A DNA stretch of 64,000 bases from JADLCX01 sp964630785 (lineage in GTDB: Bacteria; Planctomycetota; Phycisphaerae; Phycisphaerales; UBA1924): the NCBI GenBank assembly GCA_964630785.1, contig CAZVZG010000014.1:1-64000 (forward strand), written 5' to 3'. The stretch's first letter is position 1. Every line of letters starts with the position of its first letter. Made by a program: the position numbers and the translations under genes. Shown one piece after another: positions 32,372-40,716 of this stretch. The notes under the pieces are model-generated. The model saw nothing but the letters and a program-made list of their open reading frames with translations. It did not search any database and was not told where the DNA came from.

Positions 32372-33676
32372 TCACACGAGGGCCGTCTTACCCGGCACGG
32401 CCACCTCGGGCGTGGGCATCGAGCCGAGCTCCACCTTGCCCGGCCAGAGGTCGAGCTTGCTGTTCATCGCCTGTTCCCAGGTCACGTCCTTGCCTGTGTA
32501 GGCCGACATCCGGGCCATGATCGCCGTAAGTGTGCTTTCGGCGACGCGCTCGCCCTCGTTGAGAGGCTGGTTGCTTTGGATGGCCGCGATGAGGTCGGCG
32601 TGCTCGCGGGCGTAGGGATTAGGGTTGTCACCCGAGAACTTCCACTCCGTCTTTCCGCGGATGTCGCCCCGCCCGGGCCAGGTCACGCACGAGCCGTCGG
32701 TCCCGGTGAACCCCTCCTCGACGCGCGACGAGCACCCCTCGATCTGCCGGCACATGCTCGTGACGAACACGCCGCCGGGGTACTCTAACAGGGTCGTGAA
32801 GTGGTCGAAGATGTGGCCGTATGCCGGGTCGGTGCGCACCTGGCGGCCGCCCATCGCGGTGCAGCGCAGAGGCGTAGCGCCGAGAGCCCAGTTGACCACG
32901 TCGAGGTTGTGCACGTGCTGCTCGACGATGTGATCGCCGCTGAGCCACGTGAAATAGAGCCAGTTTCGGAGCTGCCATTCCACGTCGGTCCACTCGGGCT
33001 TGCGCTTGTGCATCCACAGACCGCCCTGGTTCCAGTAGCACCTGGCCGACTCGATCCTGCCGATCGCCCCGTCCTTGAGCCTGTCCATGGTGTCGAGATA
33101 ACTCTTCTCGTGCCGGCGCTGCGTGCCGGCGACGACGCACAGGTTCTTCGCCTTGGCCTGCTTCGCGGCCGCGATGACCATGCGGATGCCGCCCGGGTCC
33201 ACGGCGACGGGCTTCTCCATGAACACGTGCTTGCCGGCGTTGACCGCCGCCTCGAACTGGACCGCCCGAAAGCCCGGCGGCGTAGCGAGGATCACGATGT
33301 CGATCTCGGGCATCGCGAGAACTTGCTTATATGCGTCGAAGCCCACGAAACAACGCTCGGGCGTGACCGTGACCCGCTCGACCAGTTCATCGCCGGACTT
33401 GCGCAGCTCTTCCAGCGAACCGTTGAGTCGGTCGTGAAACGCGTCGGCCATCGCCCAGATTTCCGTGTCCGGCGAGGCATCGAGGTTGTTGACGGCCGCG
33501 CCCGTGCCGCGCCCGCCGCAGCCGATCAGACCGACCTTGAGCCGCCCGCCGCCCCAGAGGGGGCGCGGCGCGGCCGCGCCCGCATGGGCCGCGAGCCCGC
33601 CCGCGGCCGCGACAGACCCGGTAAGTTTCATGAACATCCTGCGGTCCACGTCCGACGATCGAGGTTGGCGGGTCAT
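32372..33676 (-). CDS. Tat-exported Gfo/Idh/MocA oxidoreductase (tandem copy A)
   Basis: A 434-residue protein with a twin-arginine signal (DRRMFMKLTGSVAAAGGLAAH at about 11-31), Rossmann motif VGLIGCGGRGTGAAV, catalytic block MEKPVAVD near 158 and the GDHIVEQHVHNLDVVNW helix with His ligands. Its C-terminus, TPEVAVPGKTALV, and many internal blocks match the neighbouring gene at 33793, so the two arose by tandem duplication. It is followed eight bases later by the TIM-barrel gene on the same strand, a Gfo/Idh plus isomerase pair as used in 3-keto-sugar pathways. A GGAG lies about 8 bases before the ATG. Confidence 0.92.
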   Translation of the reverse strand: MTRQPRSSDVDRRMFMKLTGSVAAAGGLAAHAGAAAPRPLWGGGRLKVGLIGCGGRGTGAAVNNLDASPDTEIWAMADAFHDRLNGSLEELRKSGDELVERVTVTPERCFVGFDAYKQVLAMPEIDIVILATPPGFRAVQFEAAVNAGKHVFMEKPVAVDPGGIRMVIAAAKQAKAKNLCVVAGTQRRHEKSYLDTMDRLKDGAIGRIESARCYWNQGGLWMHKRKPEWTDVEWQLRNWLYFTWLSGDHIVEQHVHNLDVVNWALGATPLRCTAMGGRQVRTDPAYGHIFDHFTTLLEYPGGVFVTSMCRQIEGCSSRVEEGFTGTDGSCVTWPGRGDIRGKTEWKFSGDNPNPYAREHADLIAAIQSNQPLNEGERVAESTLTAIMARMSAYTGKDVTWEQAMNSKLDLWPGKVELGSMPTPEVAVPGKTALV

Positions 33677-33744
33677 GTCCGATCTCCGTGTTGTCCGGGG
33701 TTCGATCCCGGGAGTGTGCCCGATACTCTCCCCCGCCGCCCCCT

Positions 33745-33754
33745 CCCCCCCCCC
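33745..33754. repeat. C10 tract between tandem Gfo/Idh genes
   Basis: Ten consecutive C in the 116-base gap between the two paralogous oxidoreductase genes, with further short C runs on both sides. No terminator or promoter was recognised in this gap. Confidence 0.8.
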
Positions 33755-33792
33755 GCCCCCACCGCGGTACAAATCTGGCACCGGCCGTTTGC

Positions 33793-35148
33793 TCAAACGA
33801 ACTTGGTTTTGCCCGGCACGGCCACCTCCGGCGTGGGCAGCGGCCCGAACGCGCACTTCTCCGGCCCGAGCCGGAGTTTGGAGTTCATCGCCTGCTCCCA
33901 GGTCACGGTCTGCCCCGTGTACGCGGCCATGCGTGCCATGATGGCCATCATCGTGCTCTGCACGCCGCGCTCGCCGTCGTTGATGACCTTCCCCGAGCGG
34001 ATCGACGCGAAGAGTTCGTCGTACTCGTTCTGGTACATGTTGCGGTCGAGCCGACCGGAGTACTTCCAGACTTGGTTACCGGCAAGGTCGCGCACGATGT
34101 ACGTCGGCGCCCAGCCGTCGACCTGGGCCGAGCCCTTGGTTCCGTAGATGTAGTCGCTGTTGTCGCTGGGACACCCGTCGATCTGGCGGCAGGTGTGGAA
34201 GCACCGCCGCCCATCCTTGTACTCGTACACGGCGGCGAAGTGGTCGTAGACGTTTCCGTGCTCGGGCCCGTTGCGGGCCGCACGCCCGCCCAGACAGACC
34301 ACGCGGGCGGGGGCCTGGTCGCCGGTCGCCCACGAAAGCCGGTCGATCGAGTGCACGGCCTGCTCGACAACATGATCGCCGCTGAGCCAGGTGAAGTGCC
34401 ACCAGTTTCGCAACTGGAACTCCATGTCGCTCCACTCCGGCTTGCGCGGGTGCTTGGTCAGCGTGTCGGTGTGGTAGGTGGTGTGCACAGTGGTGACCTC
34501 GCCGAGCGCCCCACCGTTGACCTGCTCGAACACGGCGCGCATGCCGTCGTTGTAACGCCAGCAGAAGCCCACCACGAGAGCGGTGGCGTTCTTTCTCGCG
34601 AGCGCGGCGCTCTCGATCACGCTTCTGATTCCGGGCGCGTCGACGGCAAGCGGCTTCTCCGCGAACACGTGCTTGCCGGCGGCCACGGCCGCGCGGAGCT
34701 GCTCGGGCCGGAAGAACGGGTAGGCGGTCAGGATCACGACGTCGACGCCGCTGTCGATCACCTTCTGGTAGGCGTCAAAGCCGATGAACCGGCGCTCCGG
34801 CGGAACAGCGACCCGGTCGGTGCGGTCCGCGCCCTCTTCGGTCATTTCCTCGGTGATGCTCTTGAGGCTCGAGTCCAGCCGGTCGTGGAACACGTCGCCC
34901 ATCGCAACCAGCGTGGTCTTCGGGTCGGCGCGGAGCGCCTGCACGGCCGCGCCCGTGCCGCGCCCGCCGCAGCCGATGAGCCCCAGGCGCAGCGGACCGG
35001 AGTTCGGCTTCCCGTCAACAGTCGGATGTGCCGCAGGCTCTCGCGCGGCGCGCGGATGACCGCCCGCCGACGCGGCGACTACGGCGGGCACCGTAGCCGC
35101 AGCCGCCAGTTTCACAACGTCGCGCCGCCTCAATCCGTGCTGGTTCAT
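33793..35148 (-). CDS. Tat-exported Gfo/Idh/MocA oxidoreductase (tandem copy B)
   Basis: A 451-residue paralogue of the gene at 32372. The twin-arginine-like signal LRRRDVVKLAAAATVPAVVAAS is at about 6-27; the Rossmann motif is LGLIGCGGRGTGAAV; the catalytic block is AEKPLAVD. The GDHVVEQAVHSIDRLSWATGD helix and the VTWEQAMNSKLRLGP...TPEVAVPGKTKFV end parallel copy A. Differences between copies fall in the signal region and the loops, which fits divergence in substrate. AAGGAG eight bases before its ATG lies inside the upstream FGE-like gene, whose stop overlaps the ATG by four bases, so the three genes form one operon with copy A and the TIM barrel. Confidence 0.92.
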   Translation of the reverse strand: MNQHGLRRRDVVKLAAAATVPAVVAASAGGHPRAAREPAAHPTVDGKPNSGPLRLGLIGCGGRGTGAAVQALRADPKTTLVAMGDVFHDRLDSSLKSITEEMTEEGADRTDRVAVPPERRFIGFDAYQKVIDSGVDVVILTAYPFFRPEQLRAAVAAGKHVFAEKPLAVDAPGIRSVIESAALARKNATALVVGFCWRYNDGMRAVFEQVNGGALGEVTTVHTTYHTDTLTKHPRKPEWSDMEFQLRNWWHFTWLSGDHVVEQAVHSIDRLSWATGDQAPARVVCLGGRAARNGPEHGNVYDHFAAVYEYKDGRRCFHTCRQIDGCPSDNSDYIYGTKGSAQVDGWAPTYIVRDLAGNQVWKYSGRLDRNMYQNEYDELFASIRSGKVINDGERGVQSTMMAIMARMAAYTGQTVTWEQAMNSKLRLGPEKCAFGPLPTPEVAVPGKTKFV

Positions 35149-36041
35149 CGGGGTTGCTCCTTGGCTCCCACGTCTGGCTTGCTCGATTCACCGGACTCGC
35201 AAACGATCCTGAAGCCGACAAACGGCCCGTCCGCCAGCCACCACTTGCTCTTGGGCACCTGCGGGTCGCTCGCGTTCCAAGCCCGCGATTTGAGCTGGCG
35301 GGCCTGGGGCGAGAGTCCGTCGCAAGCGGTGTTGTACGCACCGCCCTTGGTGACCGCCCTGCCGTCACGCCCGTTGACCCACTCCGAGACGTTGCCGAGC
35401 ATGTCGAAGAGCCCGAGTGCGTTGGGTTTCTTCTTTCCGACCGGGTGCGGCTTGGCGTCGGAGTTCCCTGCGCACCACGCGTACTCACCGACCTCTTCAG
35501 CTTTGGGCGCGGGCCCACAGGCCAGTTCCCACTCGTCCTCGGTGGCGAGCCGGTACGTTCGCCCGCTCTTCTGGCTCAGCCACTTGCAGAACTCCGTTGC
35601 GCTGTAGTGAGACAGGCAGATCGCGGCGTAGCCCTCGTGGCCGAAGCCGCGGTCCGGTGGCAGGTAGGGCTTGGTCGGTCGCGTCACGGCATCGACGGTG
35701 GCGGGTTCGTCGCCCGGGCTCTGCCCCTGTTCACCCCCCTCGTCGAGCTTGTACACGAAGACATCGAACGCTTCCCAGGTGACCTCCGTCTTGCTGATCC
35801 AGAACGGCTTGATCTGTTTGGCGGCGTCGCCCGGCACCGGCTCCATCTCGATCGCGTATGCGGCCTTGGGGATTTCCTGCTTGAAGGGTTTCAAGGGCGT
35901 TACGCTCGGCGCCTGGCCGTACACCGCGCCCGCCGACGCGAGCACTATCAACGCGGCCACAGCGCGGTGGAATCGGGCCGTACCCTCAGCCGGCCGCACA
36001 CGGATGACCACCCCACCGATGTCCGCTCGATTCTCCGCCAT
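35145..36041 (-). CDS. Exported FGE-like (SUMF1 fold) protein without catalytic cysteines
   Basis: A 298-residue protein with a signal peptide (RAVAALIVLASAGAVYGQA) and a formylglycine-generating-enzyme fold: FWISKTEVTWEAFDVFV, GFGHEGYAAICLSHYSATEFCKWLSQKSGRTYRLATEDEWELAC, NALGLFDMLGNVSEWVNG, GGAYNTACDGL and FVGFRIV. In true FGE two cysteines follow GGSY at fixed spacing. Here those positions are Thr and Leu, so it is unlikely to oxidise sulfatase cysteines. It may be a binding module or an iron-type relative. The start is the ATG at 36041 or a GTG at 36011; both overlap or abut the start of the divergent ApbE lipoprotein gene. It is translationally coupled to the downstream Gfo/Idh. Confidence 0.82.
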   Translation of the reverse strand: MAENRADIGGVVIRVRPAEGTARFHRAVAALIVLASAGAVYGQAPSVTPLKPFKQEIPKAAYAIEMEPVPGDAAKQIKPFWISKTEVTWEAFDVFVYKLDEGGEQGQSPGDEPATVDAVTRPTKPYLPPDRGFGHEGYAAICLSHYSATEFCKWLSQKSGRTYRLATEDEWELACGPAPKAEEVGEYAWCAGNSDAKPHPVGKKKPNALGLFDMLGNVSEWVNGRDGRAVTKGGAYNTACDGLSPQARQLKSRAWNASDPQVPKSKWWLADGPFVGFRIVCESGESSKPDVGAKEQPR

Positions 36042-36966
36042 CGCCGTCCTCCTGCTCGTCATCCTGTCCGGATGCACGACTCTCAGCCGAGCCGAGTTTA
36101 CCCGCGTGTGCATGGGCGTGCCGACCCGAGTAGTGGTGTACGCACAAAGCCCTGAAATCGCCCGCGACGCCGCGGCGGGCGCGTTCGAGCGCATCGGCCG
36201 GCTCGACCAGGTCATGAGCGACTACCGGCCCGATTCGGAACTCATGCGCCTGTGCGCGGCCCCCGCAGGCACGGCCGTCCCGATCAGCGACGACCTGTTC
36301 CGCGTGCTGAGCGTCGCGCAATGCCTGAACCGCGCTTCGGACGGGGCGTTCGACGTGACCATCGGTCCGTCGGTCTTGCTCTGGCGGCGGGCGCGAAAAT
36401 CGCACCAACTGCCCTCGGAGGCCGAACTCGCGGCGGCAAGGGCCCTGGCCGGCGCCGACCTGCTCACGCTCAGCACCACTCCGCCCCCCACCACCGCCAC
36501 GCTCGCCAAAGCGGGCATGAAACTCGACCTCGGCGGCATCGGCAAGGGGTACGCCGCGCAGGCCGCGGTGGACTTCCTGTGCGTCCGAGGCCTTCCGCGT
36601 TGCCTGGTGGCTCTTTCCGGCGACATCGCCGTGGGCGATCCGCCGCCCGGGGCCCCGGGTTGGCGCATTGCCGTCTCGTCGGGCACCGGCCGCGAGGAGG
36701 ATCAGGTGGTCACGCTTCGCAACGCCGCAGTCTCCACCAGCGGCGGCACCGAGCAGTTCGTCGAGATCGGCGGGCGACGGTACGCCCACATCCTCGACCC
36801 CCGCACCGGGCTGGGCCTGACGGATTGCCGCACCGCGACCGTGATCGCCCCGAGAGGCGAGTTGTCCGACGCGCTGGCCACGATCGCCTGCATCCTCCCG
36901 CCGGAGCGGTTCTCGCTCGTGCTCAAGCGATTCCCCGGGGCCCGCCTGGCCGCAGACCAACCGTGA
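36019..36966 (+). CDS. ApbE-family FAD:protein FMN transferase lipoprotein
   Basis: A 315-residue lipoprotein. The signal MSARFSAIAVLLLVILSGC ends in lipobox LSGC with Cys19. The ApbE body has RIGRLDQVMSDYRPDSEL, GAFDVTIGPSVLLWRR, the flavin/metal motif LDLGGIGKGYAAQAA (about 175-189), CLVALSGDIAVGDPP, AHILDPRTGLGLTDC and a late SDALATIACIL. It would flavinylate periplasmic or membrane redox proteins. Its ATG lies inside the 5' end of the divergent FGE-like gene, so promoters of the two must interlock. It is followed 133 bases later by an MFS symporter gene. Confidence 0.9.
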   Translation: MSARFSAIAVLLLVILSGCTTLSRAEFTRVCMGVPTRVVVYAQSPEIARDAAAGAFERIGRLDQVMSDYRPDSELMRLCAAPAGTAVPISDDLFRVLSVAQCLNRASDGAFDVTIGPSVLLWRRARKSHQLPSEAELAAARALAGADLLTLSTTPPPTTATLAKAGMKLDLGGIGKGYAAQAAVDFLCVRGLPRCLVALSGDIAVGDPPPGAPGWRIAVSSGTGREEDQVVTLRNAAVSTSGGTEQFVEIGGRRYAHILDPRTGLGLTDCRTATVIAPRGELSDALATIACILPPERFSLVLKRFPGARLAADQP

Positions 36967-37061
36967 CTTTGACTCGATGCCGCGTGCCGCGTGCCTTGAT
37001 GCCTTGTTCTGTTCTCAACGCGTCCCGCTTGGCCTCCCTCCCCGGCCCCTACCCCGCCCAG

Positions 37062-37090
37062 TTGCAGAACAGCCCGGTTCCGGCTAGTTT
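37062..37090 (+). promoter_or_regulatory. Promoter of the MFS symporter gene
   Basis: A -35 TTGCAG (37062-37067) and a -10 TAGTTT (37085-37090) with a 17-base spacer. The start point would be at about 37097-37100, i.e. at the ATG, giving a leaderless mRNA. Confidence 0.55.
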
Positions 37091-37099
37091 GCCCATCCC

Positions 37100-38428
37100 A
37101 TGAGCGAACCCTCACTCCGGAAGCCGGGCAAGATGGTGTCGGCGCGCCTTGCCGCGATGATGTTCCTGCAGTTCTTTCTCTGGGGGGCGTGGTATGTGAC
37201 GCTGGGCCCGTTCATGGACGCCCGCGGAATGAAGGAGAGCGTCGTCGGCGACGCGTTCTCGGTCGGGCCGATCGCGGCGATCCTCGCCCCGGTCTTCCTC
37301 GGGATGATCGCCGACCGGTTCTTTGCTTCGCAGTTCGTGCTGGGCGTGCTGCACCTGATCGGCGGCGCGCTGCTCATCGCCGCGCCGTCGGTGGTGCCGC
37401 CCGCGGGCGATGCGGCCTACCCGACCGCGTTCATCGCGATCCTGTTTGCCCACATGCTCTGCTACATGCCGACGCTGGGCCTTTCCAACACCGTGGCGTT
37501 CCACAACATCACCAACTCGGAGAAGCAGTTCCCACTGATCAGGGTGCTCGGCACCATCGGGTGGATCGTCGCGGGCTTCGTGGTCGGCTCCCTGGCCAAA
37601 AACGCCGCGGGCACGGGCGCCGCCCAGAGCGTGATCAACTCCGAGCCGGTGTTCTTCTACGCCGCGGGTGGCTGCGGACTGGTGCTGGGATTGTTCAGTT
37701 TCACGCTCCCGCACACGCCGCCCCCGGCCAGGGGCAAGCCCTTCAGCATCAGCGATGCGCTCGGTCTGGAGTCGCTCAAACTTCTGCGGAATCCGCCGTT
37801 CGCGGTCTTCATCCTCTGCTCGTTCCTCATCTGCATCCCGCTGGCGGCCTACTACGCGTTCGCCAGCATGTACCTGGGCGCCGCGGGCGCGGCCGACATC
37901 CCCGTCAAGATGTCCTTCGGGCAGATGAGCGAGATCTTCTTCATGCTCGTCATGCCGATCTTTTTCGTTCGCCTGGGCGTGAAGTGGATGCTCGCCGTCG
38001 GGATGCTCGCGTGGGCCGTGCGGTACGGGCTGTTCGCGGGCGCCTGGGGCGGCTCGGCCGAGAGCAGCGTGGTAGGGATGATCCTCGCCGGGATCATCCT
38101 GCACGGGATCTGTTACGACTTCTTCTTCGTCACCGGGCAGATCTACGTGGACAAGAAAGCCCCGGTGACCGTTCGCGGCCAGGCGCAGGGCTTCCTTGTG
38201 CTCATCACCCAGGGTCTGGGCATGCTCGTGGGCAGCCAGGTGTTCCCGCTCATCGTCAAGCATTACACCAGCGGGCCCGAGGGGGCTCAGGTCCGGGACT
38301 GGCGGGGCATCTGGATGGTGCCGGCGATCGCGGCGGGAGTGATCCTGCTCATCTTCGTGGCGTTGTTCAGGGACCGCGATGTGGAAAACAAGCCCGCAAC
38401 GGCGCCGGCGTCGCCCGTGGCGGCCTGA
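37100..38428 (+). CDS. MFS nucleoside:H+ symporter-like transporter
   Basis: A 442-residue protein with 12 predicted membrane segments. Features fit the nucleoside:H+ symporter branch: MMFLQFFLWGAWYVTLGPFM at TM1, GMIADRFFASQFVLGVLHL at the TM2-3 loop, MPTLGLSNTVAFHNI, FPLIRVLGTIGWIVAGFVVG, the CYDFFFVTGQIYVDKKAPVTVRGQAQG block and a GVILLIFVALFRD end. Homologues in sugar-degrading planctomycetes and Bacteroidota are often placed beside Gfo/Idh and TIM-barrel genes and are presumed to import sugars or their oxidised products. It closes the carbohydrate island on the plus strand and has its own promoter with a likely leaderless start. It is convergent with mntH. Confidence 0.9.
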   Translation: MSEPSLRKPGKMVSARLAAMMFLQFFLWGAWYVTLGPFMDARGMKESVVGDAFSVGPIAAILAPVFLGMIADRFFASQFVLGVLHLIGGALLIAAPSVVPPAGDAAYPTAFIAILFAHMLCYMPTLGLSNTVAFHNITNSEKQFPLIRVLGTIGWIVAGFVVGSLAKNAAGTGAAQSVINSEPVFFYAAGGCGLVLGLFSFTLPHTPPPARGKPFSISDALGLESLKLLRNPPFAVFILCSFLICIPLAAYYAFASMYLGAAGAADIPVKMSFGQMSEIFFMLVMPIFFVRLGVKWMLAVGMLAWAVRYGLFAGAWGGSAESSVVGMILAGIILHGICYDFFFVTGQIYVDKKAPVTVRGQAQGFLVLITQGLGMLVGSQVFPLIVKHYTSGPEGAQVRDWRGIWMVPAIAAGVILLIFVALFRDRDVENKPATAPASPVAA

Positions 38429-38456
38429 TCCGTCGAGACCCACGATCGGTGTTACT

Positions 38457-39890
38457 TCAGACGGCCGCGGAAGATGGCCGCCGCTGCGACCACCTCACCC
38501 AGAGCGCGAACGCGCCCATGGCCGCGGCGATGGCGATGACCCACGCCGCGCCGATCGTCTCCCAGAGCAAGTAGACGTTCAACCCCGAGATCAGGGCGCA
38601 CACCGTGAACCCCGCAAGCTTGGCCCACAGCGGGTTGGCGTGCTCGCCCATCTTCTTGCGGCTGGAGGTGAACATCACCAGCGGAAACACGGCGAAGGGG
38701 AGCTGCATCGACAGCACGACCTGCGAGATGACCAGCAGCTGCACCGTGTCCTTGCCGCCCGAGATCGAGACGACGATGACCGCGGGGATGATGGCCAGGC
38801 AGCGGGTGATGAGCCGGCGGAGCCACGGGCGGATGTGGATCCGGAGGAATCCTTCCATCACGATCTGGCCGGCGAGCGTGCCGGTGATGGTGCTGGACTG
38901 GCCGGAGCAGAGCAGGGCGACGGCGAACGCGGTGGCGGCCGCGCCACCGAGCGCGGGCTTGAGCAGCTCGTGCGCGTCGCCGAGCTCCTCGACGACGATG
39001 CCGCGGCTGTGGAACTCGGAGGCGGCAAGCACGAGGATGGCCGCGTTGACGAAGAACGCCGCGCTGAGGGCGACCACTGTGTCGATGGTGTTGTATCGAA
39101 TCGCGCCCCGCAGGCCCTCGGGCGTGCGCTCGAAGCGGCGGGTCTGCACGATCGACGAGTGCAGATAGAGGTTGTGAGGCATGACCGTCGCGCCAAGGAT
39201 GCCCAGCGAGATCAGCACCGCTTCGACGTCGGGCATCGAGGGGATGAGCCCGGTGGCGACCTGCACGGGGTCGGGCGCGCTGAGGAATATGTTGTAGGCG
39301 AAGCACAAGCCGATGGTCCCCACGAGCGAGCCGACGATCGCCTCGAGTTTGCGGAATCCCAGGTGCATCAACAGGAGCAGCACGAGCACGTCCGCGCCGG
39401 TGATCAGCACGCCCCACACCAGCGGTATGCCCAGGAGCAGCTTGAGCGCCACCGCGCTGCCGATAACCTCAGCCAGATCGCACGCGATGATCGCCACCTC
39501 GCACAAGAGCCAGAGCACCGTGGACATCGGGCGTGAGTAGTGCGCACGGCAGGCCTGCGCCAGGTCCATGCCCGTGACCACGCCCAGCCGGGCGCACATG
39601 ACCTGGAGCAGGATGGCCATGAGGTTGGACGCGAGGATGACCCAGAGCAGGGCGTAGCCGTACTTCGACCCGCCCGCCAGATCGGTGCCCCAGTTGCCGG
39701 GGTCCATGTACCCCACCGACACCATGAAACCCGGACCGACGAAGGCGAGCAGTTTCCGCCAGGGGAGTTCGCTGTGGTGGCGGACGGCGACCGAGCGGTG
39801 CACCTCCGGCAATGACACGCCCGCGTGAACCCCGGCCGCGAGCGCGCCGGCGTGCAGGTCCTGCTCGGGATGATCCGACGTCTTGTTCAT
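38457..39890 (-). CDS. mntH: Nramp-family Mn2+/Fe2+ transporter MntH
   Basis: A 477-residue protein with 11 membrane segments. The TM1 metal site reads MDPGNWGTD (canonical DPGN), the TM6 site reads GATVMPHNLYLHSSIV (canonical MPHN), and the QSSTITGTLAGQIVMEGFL transport motif is present. It takes up Mn2+ with protons. An ATG at 39890 with GGAG six bases upstream is the better start; an ATG at 39932 lacks a Shine-Dalgarno. It is divergent from mntR, and the shared region holds a TTGACA/TACCGT promoter and a dyad placed to block it, so manganese-dependent repression by MntR is expected. Confidence 0.95.
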   Translation of the reverse strand: MNKTSDHPEQDLHAGALAAGVHAGVSLPEVHRSVAVRHHSELPWRKLLAFVGPGFMVSVGYMDPGNWGTDLAGGSKYGYALLWVILASNLMAILLQVMCARLGVVTGMDLAQACRAHYSRPMSTVLWLLCEVAIIACDLAEVIGSAVALKLLLGIPLVWGVLITGADVLVLLLLMHLGFRKLEAIVGSLVGTIGLCFAYNIFLSAPDPVQVATGLIPSMPDVEAVLISLGILGATVMPHNLYLHSSIVQTRRFERTPEGLRGAIRYNTIDTVVALSAAFFVNAAILVLAASEFHSRGIVVEELGDAHELLKPALGGAAATAFAVALLCSGQSSTITGTLAGQIVMEGFLRIHIRPWLRRLITRCLAIIPAVIVVSISGGKDTVQLLVISQVVLSMQLPFAVFPLVMFTSSRKKMGEHANPLWAKLAGFTVCALISGLNVYLLWETIGAAWVIAIAAAMGAFALWVRWSQRRPSSAAV

Positions 39891-39940
39891 CACGATCTCC
39901 GACGCCACCGGCCGGCCGTCGCCCGCCCGCATGAGTTAAA

Positions 39941-39956
39941 TGTAACCAATGCTACA
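39941..39956. promoter_or_regulatory. Candidate MntR operator
   Basis: TGTAAC-CAAT-GCTACA, an inverted repeat of two TGTARC arms. It lies immediately downstream of the predicted mntH -10 element, at the transcription start, the right place for MntR to repress mntH. Confidence 0.5.
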
Positions 39957-39985
39957 ACGGTATCTTGGGCGGTGGCGCTTGTCAA
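39957..39985 (-). promoter_or_regulatory. mntH promoter
   Basis: Minus strand: -35 TTGACA (39985-39980), 17-base spacer, -10 TACCGT (39962-39957). Its -35 overlaps the -35 of the divergent mntR promoter. Confidence 0.6.
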
Positions 39986-40007
39986 ACTTTGAAACTTCGG
40001 CTACATT
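39979..40007 (+). promoter_or_regulatory. mntR promoter, leaderless
   Basis: Plus strand: -35 TTGTCA (39979-39984), 17-base spacer, -10 TACATT (40002-40007). The start point would be the ATG at 40014 itself. Its -35 shares six bases with that of mntH, so the two polymerases compete. Confidence 0.6.
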
Positions 40008-40013
40008 CGGCCC

Positions 40014-40553
40014 ATGACCGCCCGGAAACCCCGCGCATCCGGCCCTGCACCCTCCCGGCTTCCCCCCGCCGCCGGAGGTCCCGCGAGCCGCCGAGCGCGG
40101 CCCAAGTCCCGAACATCGACCGATCAAATGCCCACTACCGCGGCCCAGGCCGCGAGCCACGCCCGCACGCGCAAGGCCCACGCCAGCGAGCTCGCCGAGG
40201 ACTATGTCGAGATCGTGGCCGATCTGATCGCGAGCACGGGCGAGGCCCGCGTCGTGGACATCGCCAGGCGGCTGGGCGTGTCGCACGTGACGGTGGTCCG
40301 CACGCTCGCCCGGTTGCAGAGGGCGGGCCTGGTCTCCACGCGCCCTTACCGCTCGATCTTTCTCACCGGCGAGGGCGCCCGCCTGGCCGAGGCCTCACGC
40401 CGCCGGCACGAGATCGTGCTCGCCTTCCTGCTCTGGCTCGGAGTTCCGCCGGCCATCGCCCACACCGACGCCGAGGGGATCGAGCACCACGTCTCGCCCC
40501 AGACTCTCGCGGCGTTTGAGCGGGCCGCGGGGCAGAAGCGGACAAAGGGGTGA
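40014..40553 (+). CDS. mntR: Manganese-responsive DtxR-family regulator MntR
   Basis: A 179-residue DNA-binding protein closely resembling MntR of the enterobacterial type. The helix-turn-helix part has ELAEDYVEIVADLIASTGEARVVDIARRLGVSHVTVVRTLARLQRAGLV. The metal/dimer part has RPYRSIFLTGEGARLAEASRRRHEIVLAFLLWLGVP and DAEGIEHHVSPQTLAAFE, where the His-Glu-His cluster binds Mn2+. The N-terminal ~55 residues are basic and Pro-rich, longer than usual; an ATG at 40128 is an alternative start. The promoter places the transcript start at 40014, supporting the long form. It would repress mntH when Mn2+ is plentiful. Confidence 0.92.
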   Translation: MTARKPRASGPAPSRLPPAAGGPASRRARPKSRTSTDQMPTTAAQAASHARTRKAHASELAEDYVEIVADLIASTGEARVVDIARRLGVSHVTVVRTLARLQRAGLVSTRPYRSIFLTGEGARLAEASRRRHEIVLAFLLWLGVPPAIAHTDAEGIEHHVSPQTLAAFERAAGQKRTKG

Positions 40554-40716
40554 ACTCCCGGGAGTTTGCCGGGCGGATTCGCGACTTCGCGATCCGGACG
40601 GTGAGCGCGGACTGGGCGGGTTGGAGTTCGGTAGTGCTTGACCGGCTGGAGCGCCGACCAGGCCGAGGCCCCCCGAACTCTGCGGTTTTTCGCTCTCCTG
40701 TTCCGCCGCTCGTACC

